Below are positions 1 to 8,241 of a stretch of 64,000 nucleotides of DNA, one piece after another. The position numbers and the translations under genes are program-made. The stretch is from an uncultured Campylobacterales bacterium (GTDB taxonomy: Bacteria > Campylobacterota > Campylobacteria > Campylobacterales > Arcobacteraceae), in the NCBI GenBank assembly GCA_947503785.1, contig CANNFB010000002.1, positions 298,294-362,293 on the forward strand, written 5' to 3'. The notes beneath the pieces were generated by a model. It did no database searches. It had not been told where the DNA came from and was given only the letters and a program-made list of their open reading frames with translations. Position 1 is the stretch's first letter; every line of letters begins with the position of its first letter.

Positions 1-778
1 AGATATCTCAAAAAGATCTCTTCAAGTTTTGCTGGAGGCGGAACTAATTTTTTGTGAAGATACAAGAGTAACAAAAAAACTACTTTCACTTTTAGGTGAA
101 AAAAACAATCTAGACTTTAAAGATAAAGAATACAAATCTTATCACTCTCACAATGAAAAGAAAGTCTTAGAAACATTATCAAAAGAAACTTTTACTAAAA
201 ATGTTGTTTATGTAAGCGACGCAGGAATGCCTTGTGTTTCAGACCCAGGTGCTACTCTTGTAGATTACTGTATTCAAAATGATATAAAATATGATGTATT
301 ACCTGGCGCAAATGCTGTTTTAACAGCTTATGCTATGAGTGGATTTATACATACTACTTTTTCATTTCATGGTTTTTTAGATCATAAAGGAGCCTCAAGA
401 GCTCAGAAATTAAATGCAATTTTAAATGATGATAAATTAGCAATACTTTATGAATCACCACATAGACTAGCAAAATTACTTGAAGAGTTAAATTCCCTTG
501 AACCTTCAAGAACAATATTTTTAGCAAAAGAAATTACAAAACTACATCAAACAACTTATAAGAATACTGCTTCAAATTTATATGAAGAGTTTAAAAGTAT
601 AAATATAAGAGGAGAATGGGTTGTAGTAATTGAACCTAAAGAGATAAGTGGTTCACGCCTTGAATTAAAAGACATCCAAGACCTTGATTTAGCTCCTAAA
701 ATTAAAGCAAAACTTATTTCAAAACTTACAGGACAATCTACAAAAGAGGTTTATCAACAACTTTTAGATAAAATCTAG
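1..778 (+). CDS. rsmI: 16S rRNA (cytidine-2'-O)-methyltransferase RsmI, 5'-truncated by window edge
   Basis: RsmI methylates the ribose of C1402 in 16S rRNA using SAM. The reading frame is open from base 2 and reads DISKRSLQVLLEAEL before the first in-window start-like codon (TTG at 29), so the true start with the GNLEDIS-type motif lies upstream of the window. The tetrapyrrole-methylase fold is recognisable from FCEDTRVTKKLL, SDAGMPCVSDPG, the PGANAVLTAYAMSG loop and FHGFLDHKG. The C-terminal part carries the usual small helical extension. rlmB follows after 2 nt, so two rRNA modification genes are probably co-transcribed. The family assignment is firm; only the N-terminus is missing. Confidence 0.95.
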   Translation, partial: DISKRSLQVLLEAELIFCEDTRVTKKLLSLLGEKNNLDFKDKEYKSYHSHNEKKVLETLSKETFTKNVVYVSDAGMPCVSDPGATLVDYCIQNDIKYDVLPGANAVLTAYAMSGFIHTTFSFHGFLDHKGASRAQKLNAILNDDKLAILYESPHRLAKLLEELNSLEPSRTIFLAKEITKLHQTTYKNTASNLYEEFKSINIRGEWVVVIEPKEISGSRLELKDIQDLDLAPKIKAKLISKLTGQSTKEVYQQLLDKI

Positions 779-780
779 CC

Positions 781-1470
781 ATGATAATATATGGAAAACA
801 AATCGTACTATACGTACTAGAGAATCACCCAGAATTAATTGAAGAAGTTTTTCTTTCAAAAGAAATAGATAAAAAACTTTTTTCAAAGTTTGCAAGCCTT
901 AAAAAAGTAATCTACAAAGTAGATAATCAAAAAGCACAAGCATTAGCAAAAGGTGGAAACCATCAAGGTTTCTTTTTAAAACTGGTTCAATTTAACTATG
1001 CACCAATTAAAGATTTCAAAGAAATGAACTTTATCTTAGTTTTAGATGGAGTTACTGATGTTGGAAACATTGGAGCAATTGCAAGAACTGCATACTCAAT
1101 GGGTATTGAAGGAATTATAGCTTCAAATATCAAAACAATTAACAATGCTGGAATTGTAAGAACAAGTTCAGGAGCATTACTTGACTTACCATTTATGGTT
1201 CATCCAAGATCAGCTGATTTATCAAGTGAACTTAGAGATTGTGGCTTTACTTTAATAGGTGCAACAACTGATGGTGTTGACTTAAAAAAATACGGTAAAA
1301 TCGAAAAAACTGATAAAGTTGCACTATTTTTAGGAAGTGAAGGTGAAGGTATATCTCCTAAAGTTGCTAAAAAACTTGATTTAAAAGTATCAATCGCAAT
1401 GGAACATGAATTTGATTCGTTAAACGTATCAGTAGCTGCTGGGATTTTAATTTATAATCTAAAAAGATAA
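781..1470 (+). CDS. rlmB: 23S rRNA 2'-O-methyltransferase, TrmH/RlmB (SpoU) family
   Basis: This is a SPOUT-class RNA ribose methyltransferase of 229 aa. The three SpoU motifs are present: LDGVTDVGNIGAIARTA near residues 90-106, LFLGSEGEGIS near 182-192, and the C-terminal SLNVSVAAGILIYNL knot. The N-terminal 75 residues form the short RNA-binding substrate domain (IIYGKQIVLYVLENHPE...), typical of RlmB, which modifies G2251 of 23S rRNA. RlmB is the best guess, but TrmH-family paralogues with other targets cannot be excluded from sequence. It sits 2 nt after rsmI and 11 nt before the next gene. Confidence 0.85.
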   Translation: MIIYGKQIVLYVLENHPELIEEVFLSKEIDKKLFSKFASLKKVIYKVDNQKAQALAKGGNHQGFFLKLVQFNYAPIKDFKEMNFILVLDGVTDVGNIGAIARTAYSMGIEGIIASNIKTINNAGIVRTSSGALLDLPFMVHPRSADLSSELRDCGFTLIGATTDGVDLKKYGKIEKTDKVALFLGSEGEGISPKVAKKLDLKVSIAMEHEFDSLNVSVAAGILIYNLKR

Positions 1471-1481
1471 GAGATTTTATT

Positions 1482-2288
1482 ATGATAAAAAAACTAATTT
1501 TAATAATTACTTGTACTATAGCTTTAAATGCAAATGTAAATACTCAAATTAGAGATATATTAGGTCAGAGTGCTTATAATAAGCATAAAAACCTTATAAA
1601 TTATATCTTTAATGGCTCATCATACTCTAATAATGGCCAAGTTAATTATATTGCATTAACAAGTAAGTTACAAAACAATGGTTTATTAAAATTAAAATAT
1701 GGATCTACTAAATATATAGATGTATCATTTAAAATAAGTGATACACCTAAAAAATCTCTTTTGATTTTAAAAGATGCACTTAATTCTTTGGGACACTATT
1801 ACTATCTTGTTCAAGATGCAAGATATGACAAGAACAGCTTTATTTGGAAGATAAAACTAAAAACTGAAGCCGCCATTAACCCTCTCAGATTAGCAAAAGC
1901 ACTTGAAAAAAACAATTCTCAAGTAAGCTATATAAAAAGAGAGGGAGCTTATAGCTGGAAATATTCAATAAATAGTGATAATTCAAATATATATAAAGCA
2001 AAAGATTTAATAACAACAAATCAAATATCACTAAAGAAACCACTTAAACCTTATTTAGTAAAAGTTTCAAACGCTAATAGTTTGAATATAACTTCTAATA
2101 GAGGGAATAGATGGCATCCAGATGTTGTTTTTTATGATAATGATTTAAATATTATAGAAAACTTTAAAGATGATAGTTTACATCAAAATTTAAGAGTTGA
2201 TGTACCAATTAATACAACTTATATAAAAATAAATGATTTGTATTCCCTTGCTAATTTAAAGCGTGGGATTAGTATTACTAAGGAGTAA
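1482..2288 (+). CDS. secreted hypothetical protein
   Basis: No characterised family was recognised in this 268-aa protein. It starts with a clear Sec signal peptide (MIKKLILIITCTIALNA, cleavage probably after the first NA), so it should be periplasmic or surface-located. The mature part is lysine-, asparagine- and tyrosine-rich with no cysteines in the first 100 residues and no transmembrane segment. A C-terminal region (from about residue 185) reads like a beta-sandwich (KPYLVKVSNANSLNITSNRG, then DVVFYDNDLNIIENF). It lies between rlmB and an aminotransferase, with a 3-nt gap to the latter. Its function is unknown. Confidence 0.75.
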   Translation: MIKKLILIITCTIALNANVNTQIRDILGQSAYNKHKNLINYIFNGSSYSNNGQVNYIALTSKLQNNGLLKLKYGSTKYIDVSFKISDTPKKSLLILKDALNSLGHYYYLVQDARYDKNSFIWKIKLKTEAAINPLRLAKALEKNNSQVSYIKREGAYSWKYSINSDNSNIYKAKDLITTNQISLKKPLKPYLVKVSNANSLNITSNRGNRWHPDVVFYDNDLNIIENFKDDSLHQNLRVDVPINTTYIKINDLYSLANLKRGISITKE

Positions 2289-2291
2289 TAA

Positions 2292-3506
2292 GTGTTTGAT
2301 GAAATAGAGTTTGAAAGAATGAAGCGACTTCCAAACTACGTGTTTGCAGAAGTTAATAATATAAAAATGGAAGCAAGACGTGCGGGTGAAGATATTATAG
2401 ATTTTTCTATGGGAAATCCTGATGGTCCTGCACCACAACATGTAATTGATAAATTAAAAGAAACTGCTGATAAAGCAAAAAATCATGGTTACTCTGCAAG
2501 TGCTGGTATTTATAAACTAAGACTTGCAATTTGTAATTGGTATAAAAGAAAATATGGTGTTGATTACTTAGATCCAGATAAGCATGCATGTGCAACTATG
2601 GGTTCTAAAGAAGGTTATGTTCATCTAGTTCAAGCAATAGTAAATGTAGGTGATGTAGCAGTTGTTCCTGATCCTACATATCCAATTCACTCTTATGCAT
2701 TTATGTTAAGTGGAGCAGCAATTCATAAGTTTGAACTTTCATTTGGAAGTGATTTTAGAGTTGATGAAGATTTATTTTTTGAAAGATTACAAAAAACTTT
2801 AAATGAGTCAATTCCTAAAGTAAAATATGTTTTAGTTAACTTTCCACATAACCCAACTTGTGCAACAGTAACACCAGAGTTTTACCAAAGATTAGTTGAT
2901 ATGGCAAAAAGAGAAAGATTCTATGTGATTTCTGATATTGCTTATGCTGACATAACTTTTGATGGATATAAAACTCCTTCAATTTTTGGAGCAGAGGGCG
3001 CACTAGATGTTGCAGTTGAATCATTTACTTTATCTAAATCTTATAATATGGCTGGATGGAGAGTTGGATTCATCGTAGGAAATGAAAAACTTGTTGGTGC
3101 TTTAAAGAGAATCAAATCATGGCTTGATTATGGAATGTTTACGCCAATTCAAGTAGCAGCTACTGTAGCGTTAGATGGTCCACAAGAATGTGTTGCAGAG
3201 CATACTGAAAAATATAGATTCAGACGTGATGTAATGATTGATGCATTTAAAGATGCAGGTTGGGATATGGATGTACCAAATGCTTCAATGTTTATTTGGG
3301 CAAAAATTCCAAAATGTGCAGAGCATTTAGGAAGTATGGAATTCTCAAAACAATTAATTACTCATGCAAAAGTGGCAGTAAGTCCTGGGATTGGATTTGG
3401 TCATTATGGTGATAATTATGTAAGAATTGCACTAATTGAAAATGAAAAAAGAATTAGACAAGCAGCGAAAAATATAAAGAAATATTTAAAATCATTAGAA
3501 AAATAA
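2292..3506 (+). CDS. class I/II PLP-dependent aminotransferase (AlaC/aspartate aminotransferase-like)
   Basis: Fold-type I aminotransferase of 404 aa starting at GTG, preceded by AGGAG (2281-2285). The PLP-binding lysine is K249 in TLSKSYNMAGWRVGF. FSMGNPDGPAP near residue 38 and VNFPHNPTC are the substrate and cofactor loops, and the C-terminal YVRIALIENEKRIRQA arginine binds the substrate carboxylate. The sequence is closest in style to the AlaC/YfdZ and LL-diaminopimelate aminotransferase group, which make alanine or amino acids of the aspartate family. It directly precedes homoserine dehydrogenase (15-nt gap), which fits a role in aspartate-family biosynthesis. The exact substrate is uncertain. 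Confidence 0.9.
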   Translation: MFDEIEFERMKRLPNYVFAEVNNIKMEARRAGEDIIDFSMGNPDGPAPQHVIDKLKETADKAKNHGYSASAGIYKLRLAICNWYKRKYGVDYLDPDKHACATMGSKEGYVHLVQAIVNVGDVAVVPDPTYPIHSYAFMLSGAAIHKFELSFGSDFRVDEDLFFERLQKTLNESIPKVKYVLVNFPHNPTCATVTPEFYQRLVDMAKRERFYVISDIAYADITFDGYKTPSIFGAEGALDVAVESFTLSKSYNMAGWRVGFIVGNEKLVGALKRIKSWLDYGMFTPIQVAATVALDGPQECVAEHTEKYRFRRDVMIDAFKDAGWDMDVPNASMFIWAKIPKCAEHLGSMEFSKQLITHAKVAVSPGIGFGHYGDNYVRIALIENEKRIRQAAKNIKKYLKSLEK

Positions 3507-3520
3507 TAATAGGAAAACAA

Positions 3521-4783
3521 ATGCTAAAAGTAGGAATTATTGGAGTTGGAACTGTTGGAGCTAGTGTTGCAAATATTTTAAGAGATAATAAAAATATTAT
3601 TACTGCACGTGCTGGTATTGAAATTGAACCAGTTCTAGGAGTAGTTTCTAACTTAAGTAAAGAAAGAGATGTATCTATTAAATTAACAGATAATATTGAT
3701 GAAGTTTTAAATGACGATTCAATTGATATTGTTGTTGAACTTATGGGTGGAATTGAAAAACCTTATGAGATTGTAAAAAAAGCCCTAGCAAAAGGTAAGG
3801 CAGTTGTAACTGCAAATAAAGCCTTACTTGCATATCACAGATATGAATTACAAGACTTAGCAGGAGATACACCTTTTGAATATGAAGCGGCGGTTGCTGG
3901 TGGTATTCCAATTATTAATGCTTTAAGAGAAGGTTTAACTGCAAATAATATTTTGTCAATCAAAGGTATCATGAATGGTACTTGTAACTATATGCTTACA
4001 AAGATGATTGATGAAGGTATTGATTATGATACTATTTTACAAGAATCACAAGAATTAGGATATGCAGAAGCTGATCCAACATTTGATGTTGGTGGTTTTG
4101 ATGCCGCTCATAAATTACTAATTTTAGGATCAATTGCTTATGGTATTGATGCAAAACCTGAAGATATTTTAATTGAAGGTATTCAAGATATTTCTCCTGA
4201 AGATATTGATTTTGCAAATGAGTTTGATTATTCAATTAAACTTCTTACAATTGCTAAAAAAATAGGTAATGAGATTGAATTAAGAGTTCATCCTGTTTTA
4301 CTTCCAAATAGTGAAATGATTGCAAAAGTAGATGGTGTTATGAACGGTGTTTCTGTTATTGGAGATAAAGTTGGTGAAACAATGTATTATGGACCAGGAG
4401 CAGGTGGAGATGCTACAGCCTCTGCTGTTGTTGCAAATATAGTTGATATTGCTAGACGTGGGAAAGGTTCTCCTATGTTAGGTTTTGAAACTTCTTATGG
4501 TGAAGATTTAAAACTAATGAGCAAAGATGATATAAAAACAAAATATTACCTAAGACTTAGAGTTGAAGATAAAGCTGGAGTATTAGCAAAAATTGCAACT
4601 ATCTTAAGTGAATATGATATTTCAATAGAAAAAATGATTCAAAAACCACTTAATAAAACTTGTGCTCATTTATTACTTTCAACTCATACTTGTATTGAAA
4701 GTGATATAAGCAAAGCATTAGCAAAGATTGAAGCGACAAGTTTTGTTACTTCAAAACCTGCAATGATAAGAATAGAAGATTAA
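3521..4783 (+). CDS. hom: homoserine dehydrogenase
   Basis: Reduces aspartate semialdehyde to homoserine, the branch point to threonine and methionine. The Rossmann motif GVGTVGASV is at residues 8-16, the catalytic domain shows AAVAGGIPIINALREGL and IMNGTCNYMLTKM, and AEADPTFDVGGFDAAHKL marks the substrate site. A C-terminal ACT domain (about residues 345-420, starting YYLRLRVEDKAGVLAKIA) suggests allosteric control, usually by threonine. The length of 420 aa is typical of monofunctional enzymes. The start ATG has AGGAAAA upstream. The gene is probably co-transcribed with the preceding aminotransferase. Confidence 0.96.
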   Translation: MLKVGIIGVGTVGASVANILRDNKNIITARAGIEIEPVLGVVSNLSKERDVSIKLTDNIDEVLNDDSIDIVVELMGGIEKPYEIVKKALAKGKAVVTANKALLAYHRYELQDLAGDTPFEYEAAVAGGIPIINALREGLTANNILSIKGIMNGTCNYMLTKMIDEGIDYDTILQESQELGYAEADPTFDVGGFDAAHKLLILGSIAYGIDAKPEDILIEGIQDISPEDIDFANEFDYSIKLLTIAKKIGNEIELRVHPVLLPNSEMIAKVDGVMNGVSVIGDKVGETMYYGPGAGGDATASAVVANIVDIARRGKGSPMLGFETSYGEDLKLMSKDDIKTKYYLRLRVEDKAGVLAKIATILSEYDISIEKMIQKPLNKTCAHLLLSTHTCIESDISKALAKIEATSFVTSKPAMIRIED

Positions 4784-4846
4784 ATTCTTCTTTTCTTATC
4801 TTTAAACAAATTAACAACATAAACATCTAATTCTTCTTTTTTACAC

Positions 4847-4852
4847 TATAAT
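4847..4852 (+). promoter_or_regulatory. sigma70 -10 box (TATAAT) for the MATE gene
   Basis: The 106-bp gap after hom contains TTTTTTACACTATAATC, a perfect TATAAT preceded by a T-rich stretch as is usual for Campylobacterota housekeeping promoters. It lies about 38 nt before the MATE start. Confidence 0.6.
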
Positions 4853-4889
4853 CAATTTTAAACAAACTAATATAAATACGGATACAATT

Positions 4890-6245
4890 TTGAGAAAATC
4901 AGCACATTTAACAACACAAGATATACCAACTTTAATAAAACAACTTGCAATTCCAGCAAGTACAGGAATGTTCTTTAATACAATGTACAACGTAGTTGAT
5001 ACATTTTATGCAGGACTTATATCAACACAGGCAATTGCAGCCTTATCACTTTCTTTTATGATATTTTTCCTAATCGTTGGATTAGGATATGGTTTTTCTT
5101 CTGCAATTATTGCATTACTTGGAAATTCATTTGGGAAAGGAAAACATAAATTAGCTTCTATTTATGCTTACAAAGGTCTTGTATTTGTTCCATTAATTGG
5201 AATAATACTAAGCATTGTAGGTTATTTTGCAGCTCCTTATTTATTTATTCTGTTAGGTGCAAGTGGAGAGTATTTAGAAATTTCAATTGAATATATAAAT
5301 CCTATTTTATTTGGTGCAATCTTCTTTATGCTAAACTTTTCACTAAATGCTATTTTGGTTTCTCGGGGTGACACAAAAACTTATAGAAACACACTTATCT
5401 TTGGATTTTTTGCAAATATGATACTTAATCCTATTTTTATTTACGGATTTTTATTTATTCCAGCGATGGGAATAAAAGGTATTGCAATAGCTACAGTTCT
5501 AATTCAAATAATAAATATGATATATATGTTTAGAAAAGTTTTAGATACAAAAATAATCAACTTTGATAACTTAAACTATTTTCTTCCAGACTTAAGAGTT
5601 TATAAACAGTTTGTAAACCAAGGTTTACCTGCGAGTTTAAATATGCTTACAATGGCAATTGGTTCATTGATTCTTACATACTTTGTAGCTCACTATGGTG
5701 TAGAAGCCGTTGCTGGTTATGGAATTGGATTTAGAGTTGAGCAACTTATGCTTTTACCTGCACTTGGTCTTAGTACTGCTGTATTAACACTTGTTTCAAA
5801 TAACTATGGCGCAAAAAAATATGATAGAGTAATAGAAACTTTAAGAACTGCTATTAAATATGGTTTTATAATTGCAACTGTAGGAATAATTGTACTTTCA
5901 ATTTTAGGTAAATTTATTATTTCACAATTTGATCCAAATGAAACAGTAATCTCATTTGGTCTAGATTATCTACTTGTAGAAGTTTGGATTTTCTATGCAT
6001 ATGTGATTTTATTTGTATGTGTTTCAACACTTCAAGGAATAAAAAGACCAAAAATGATTTTATTTATAGGTATTTATAGACAAATTGTTGCAAAATTAAT
6101 TGTTGCATATATCATTGTTAAATACTTTGAACTTGATTATATTTATTTATGGTTTGGGATTTTATTTATGATTTATAGTGCAGCTATATTTGCATATTTT
6201 TATACAAATAAACTTTTAAAAGAAAATTGTAATAAAACTATTTAA
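4890..6245 (+). CDS. MATE family efflux transporter
   Basis: Multidrug/toxic-compound exporter of 451 aa with about twelve transmembrane helices. Typical MATE features are the N-terminal IPTLIKQLAIPASTGMFFNT, the VDTFYAGLIS segment, and the pseudo-repeat in the second half (FVNQGLPASLNMLTMAIGS). It exports organic cations or other small molecules by Na+ or H+ antiport. The start is TTG, which is the first codon giving a complete first helix; no better ATG lies upstream and the ribosome-binding site (GGATA) is weak. Its stop overlaps the convergent HvfC-like gene by 4 bp. The substrate cannot be inferred. Confidence 0.9.
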   Translation: MRKSAHLTTQDIPTLIKQLAIPASTGMFFNTMYNVVDTFYAGLISTQAIAALSLSFMIFFLIVGLGYGFSSAIIALLGNSFGKGKHKLASIYAYKGLVFVPLIGIILSIVGYFAAPYLFILLGASGEYLEISIEYINPILFGAIFFMLNFSLNAILVSRGDTKTYRNTLIFGFFANMILNPIFIYGFLFIPAMGIKGIAIATVLIQIINMIYMFRKVLDTKIINFDNLNYFLPDLRVYKQFVNQGLPASLNMLTMAIGSLILTYFVAHYGVEAVAGYGIGFRVEQLMLLPALGLSTAVLTLVSNNYGAKKYDRVIETLRTAIKYGFIIATVGIIVLSILGKFIISQFDPNETVISFGLDYLLVEVWIFYAYVILFVCVSTLQGIKRPKMILFIGIYRQIVAKLIVAYIIVKYFELDYIYLWFGILFMIYSAAIFAYFYTNKLLKENCNKTI

Positions 6246-6937
6246 ATGTTATAAATTGCCTTTGAAAGGACTAACTCTTTTAAAGGCTCGTGCAAAATCT
6301 CTTTTGCTTCATTAAAATCTATCTCATTTTCTTTACATAAAAGCTCTAGGGTTTTTGAAATGCTCTGTTTTTTATTTGCATCTTTAACTAGTGTATAGAT
6401 AAATTGGTTAATTTCTCTAAATAATACATCATCACTTTTATAGTCATAATATATTACTAAAAAGTTTTCTCTTTTTGTTTCATGATTTTTATTTATAATA
6501 TCAAAGTTACATTTTTTGATTCTACTCCAAGGGGCTAAAAAATATGAGTTATCCCAAGAAAACTTAGGCTTTTTGATTTTTTTATACTCTTTCATATATA
6601 TTTCAACTTCAATCCAATCAAAATATAAAAGCTCATATAAATACTTTCTATTATGAAAAAGTTTTTGTTTTTTTACAAATTTTCTATAATCATTTGCAAT
6701 TTGCCATATAAAAGGTGTACTTGGTGGATTCTTTAAAAACTCATAAATACTTTTCTCTAATTCATCTTCGCTAACATATTTAGAAAACTCTATAAAAGTA
6801 GATTTTACTATCTCTTCATATCTATTAAAAACAAGTTTTTGATAAACATTATATGCAGAACTATTTGGATTATTTTTTTGATCACTTATAATATCAAAGA
6901 ATCTATTTTGAACATCTCTTTCAATACTATTTGCCAT
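6242..6937 (-). CDS. HvfC/BufC-like partner protein of an MNIO enzyme (DUF2063 type)
   Basis: A 231-aa soluble protein that follows the MNIO gene in the same operon. The N-terminal ~90 residues (IERDVQNRFFDIISD, then YNVYQKLVFNRYEEI) resemble the DUF2063 putative DNA-binding/HvfC-type domain. In characterised clusters this partner assists the MNIO enzyme, probably by binding the precursor peptide. The start chosen is the ATG at 6937, which overlaps the end of the MNIO gene by 11 nt; a longer reading from 6985 would run further into that gene. The C-terminal half (from about residue 100) is poorly conserved and lysine/tyrosine-rich. The assignment rests mainly on context plus N-terminal resemblance. 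Confidence 0.75.
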   Translation of the reverse strand: MANSIERDVQNRFFDIISDQKNNPNSSAYNVYQKLVFNRYEEIVKSTFIEFSKYVSEDELEKSIYEFLKNPPSTPFIWQIANDYRKFVKKQKLFHNRKYLYELLYFDWIEVEIYMKEYKKIKKPKFSWDNSYFLAPWSRIKKCNFDIINKNHETKRENFLVIYYDYKSDDVLFREINQFIYTLVKDANKKQSISKTLELLCKENEIDFNEAKEILHEPLKELVLSKAIYNI

Positions 6938-7751
6938 TACGAACTGCCTTACAAATACGTTCCATCTTTTTATACTCAATTGCAAGTTCTTTTAATGGAG
7001 GTACATTATTATCACGTTCAATCATAACAGGGGCATCTATTTGTTTTAAAGTGTATTCTAAAAGTTTCCAAACACCTGAGCATATTGGCATTCCATGTGA
7101 ATCAATTTTTAAGCCAGCCTCTTCATCAAAATAATGTCCTGCCATATGCATATAAGCTACTTTACTTTTATCAATTTCATCAATAAATTTTCTACCCTTA
7201 AAGGAATGATTTACAGAGTTTACAAATACATTATTTACATCTAAAAGCATTTGTGCACCTGATTTTTCCATTACTTCATTTATAAAGTCAACTTCTCTCA
7301 TTTCTGAATAAGGAACTAAATAATATGTAGCATTTTCAAGTATTAAATTTCTTTGAATTATATCCTCAACCTCTTTTATTCTATCACTTATTATATTCAC
7401 CATTTTTTTAGTCATGGGAACAGGTAATAATTCATAAGATTGCTTATTATCTAGAGAAGAGAAAGAAAGGTGCTCAGAATAAAATTCGATATTGTATCTA
7501 TCGAGGAAGGTTTTGATCTGTTTGACAAACTTTTTATTAAGTTTGTCAGCAGATCCAATTGATAAAGATAAACCATGTGCAATTGTAGGTCTTGAAAACA
7601 CTGCTTCTTCAAATGCTTTTTCATACATTCGAGGCATATGCATCCAGTTTTCAGGAGTTACCTCCCACCAATCTGGTTGAAATTTACTTGATTTTATATC
7701 AAGTAAAAAATCGCTTCTTAGTCCTAATCCACATCCGTTTAAATTTATCAT
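6927..7751 (-). CDS. MNIO (DUF692) multinuclear non-heme iron oxidase, peptide-modifying (HvfB/BufB-like)
   Basis: A 274-aa TIM-barrel enzyme of the DUF692 family. The metal-ligand motifs are all visible: H59 in AHGLSLSIG, E93-H94 in SEHLSFS, E139-N140 in LENATYY, D171 and N173-174 in LLDVNNVFVN, H202/H206 in MHMAGH, D217/H219 in DSHGMP, and E245 in MIERDNN. Characterised members use an iron cluster and O2 to convert precursor cysteines into thio-oxazole or oxazolone/thioamide groups. Here the precursor is encoded 28 nt upstream and the HvfC-like partner overlaps its 3' end. No obvious Shine-Dalgarno precedes the ATG, so the enzyme may be translated less than the peptide. The family is certain; the exact chemistry is inferred. 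Confidence 0.92.
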   Translation of the reverse strand: MINLNGCGLGLRSDFLLDIKSSKFQPDWWEVTPENWMHMPRMYEKAFEEAVFSRPTIAHGLSLSIGSADKLNKKFVKQIKTFLDRYNIEFYSEHLSFSSLDNKQSYELLPVPMTKKMVNIISDRIKEVEDIIQRNLILENATYYLVPYSEMREVDFINEVMEKSGAQMLLDVNNVFVNSVNHSFKGRKFIDEIDKSKVAYMHMAGHYFDEEAGLKIDSHGMPICSGVWKLLEYTLKQIDAPVMIERDNNVPPLKELAIEYKKMERICKAVRNGK

Positions 7752-7779
7752 TTTTTATATTTTTTAAAATAGCTTTTGA

Positions 7780-8085
7780 CTATTTACTACCACATTTACC
7801 AGCGCCACAAGAACCTTTTTTCATTTCTTTTTTCGCTTCTTTTTTCATGTCGCCACCACATTTACCAGCACCACATGAACCTTTTTTCATATCTTTCTTC
7901 GCTTCTTTTTTCATGTCGCCACCACATTTACCAGCACCACATGAACCTTTTTTGTCCATTTTTTCAACTTTCTTCATGTCTCCACCACATTTACCAGCTC
8001 CACAAGATCCACTTCCTGCAAATGCAGTTGTAGTTGTTAAAGCAGCTCCTAACATAATTCCAGCTAATTTCATTTTAGTATTCAT
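7780..8085 (-). CDS. secreted multi-Cys precursor peptide with four SCGAGKCG repeats (HvfA/bufferin-like)
   Basis: A 101-aa precursor. The start is taken at the ATG at 8085 (AAAGGAAAT just upstream) rather than 13 codons earlier. Residues 1-23 form a Sec signal peptide ending in TTTTAFA. The mature part contains four copies of GSCGAGKCG (Cys 28/33, 49/54, 71/76, 93/98) separated by Lys/Met/Asp/Glu-rich linkers of 12-13 residues. The AGKCG core resembles the EGKCG motif of HvfA-type peptides, whose cysteine is oxidised by MNIO enzymes to a copper-binding group. All eight cysteines lie in the repeats. It is the first gene of the cassette with the MNIO and HvfC-like genes, directly downstream of a CusA-like pump. 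Likely an exported copper-binding peptide (inferred). Confidence 0.88.
   Translation of the reverse strand: MNTKMKLAGIMLGAALTTTTAFAGSGSCGAGKCGGDMKKVEKMDKKGSCGAGKCGGDMKKEAKKDMKKGSCGAGKCGGDMKKEAKKEMKKGSCGAGKCGSK
7783..8012 (-). repeat. four tandem ~63-66 bp repeats inside the precursor peptide gene
   Basis: The DNA encoding the four SCGAGKCG units is itself nearly identical between copies: ccaccacatttaccagc recurs at about 7785, 7851, 7917 and 7980, with spacings of 63-66 bp, in frame. Such units can expand or contract by recombination or slippage, changing the number of modifiable cysteines. Confidence 0.8.
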
Positions 8086-8198
8086 TTTATTTCCTTTAGT
8101 TTTAATTGATATTAATTTTATCATTAAATTTATTTACTTTCAAATAAAGAAAGCGTCGTTTCTTTTCTTTACTTCATTTTTATCAAATGTTCAGTCGT

Positions 8199-8204
8199 AT
8201 TTTA
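8199..8204 (-). promoter_or_regulatory. -10 box (TAAAAT) of the peptide cassette promoter
   Basis: On the minus strand TAAAAT lies exactly 9 nt downstream of the 11-bp-period repeat at 8214-8231. This is the same geometry as the TACAAT box of the cus-like operon. TATAAA, 2 nt earlier, is an alternative register. The predicted leader before the peptide ATG is about 105 nt. Confidence 0.5.
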
Positions 8205-8213
8205 TATATTTAT

Positions 8214-8231
8214 TGTGTAGTAAGTGTGTAG
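8214..8231 (-). promoter_or_regulatory. direct-repeat operator (TGTGTAG x2, 11-bp period) upstream of the peptide gene
   Basis: Plus-strand TGTGTAG occurs at 8214-8220 and 8225-8231, one helical turn apart. This is typical of OmpR/PhoB-family regulator sites. The first 11-mer (8214-8224) matches the corresponding 11-mer upstream of the cus-like operon (14011-14021) at 9 of 11 positions; the second half-site is less similar (6 of 11). The spacing to the -10 box is identical at the two loci, so both are probably bound by the same regulator. Confidence 0.6.
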
Positions 8232-8241
8232 GTTATAAACA

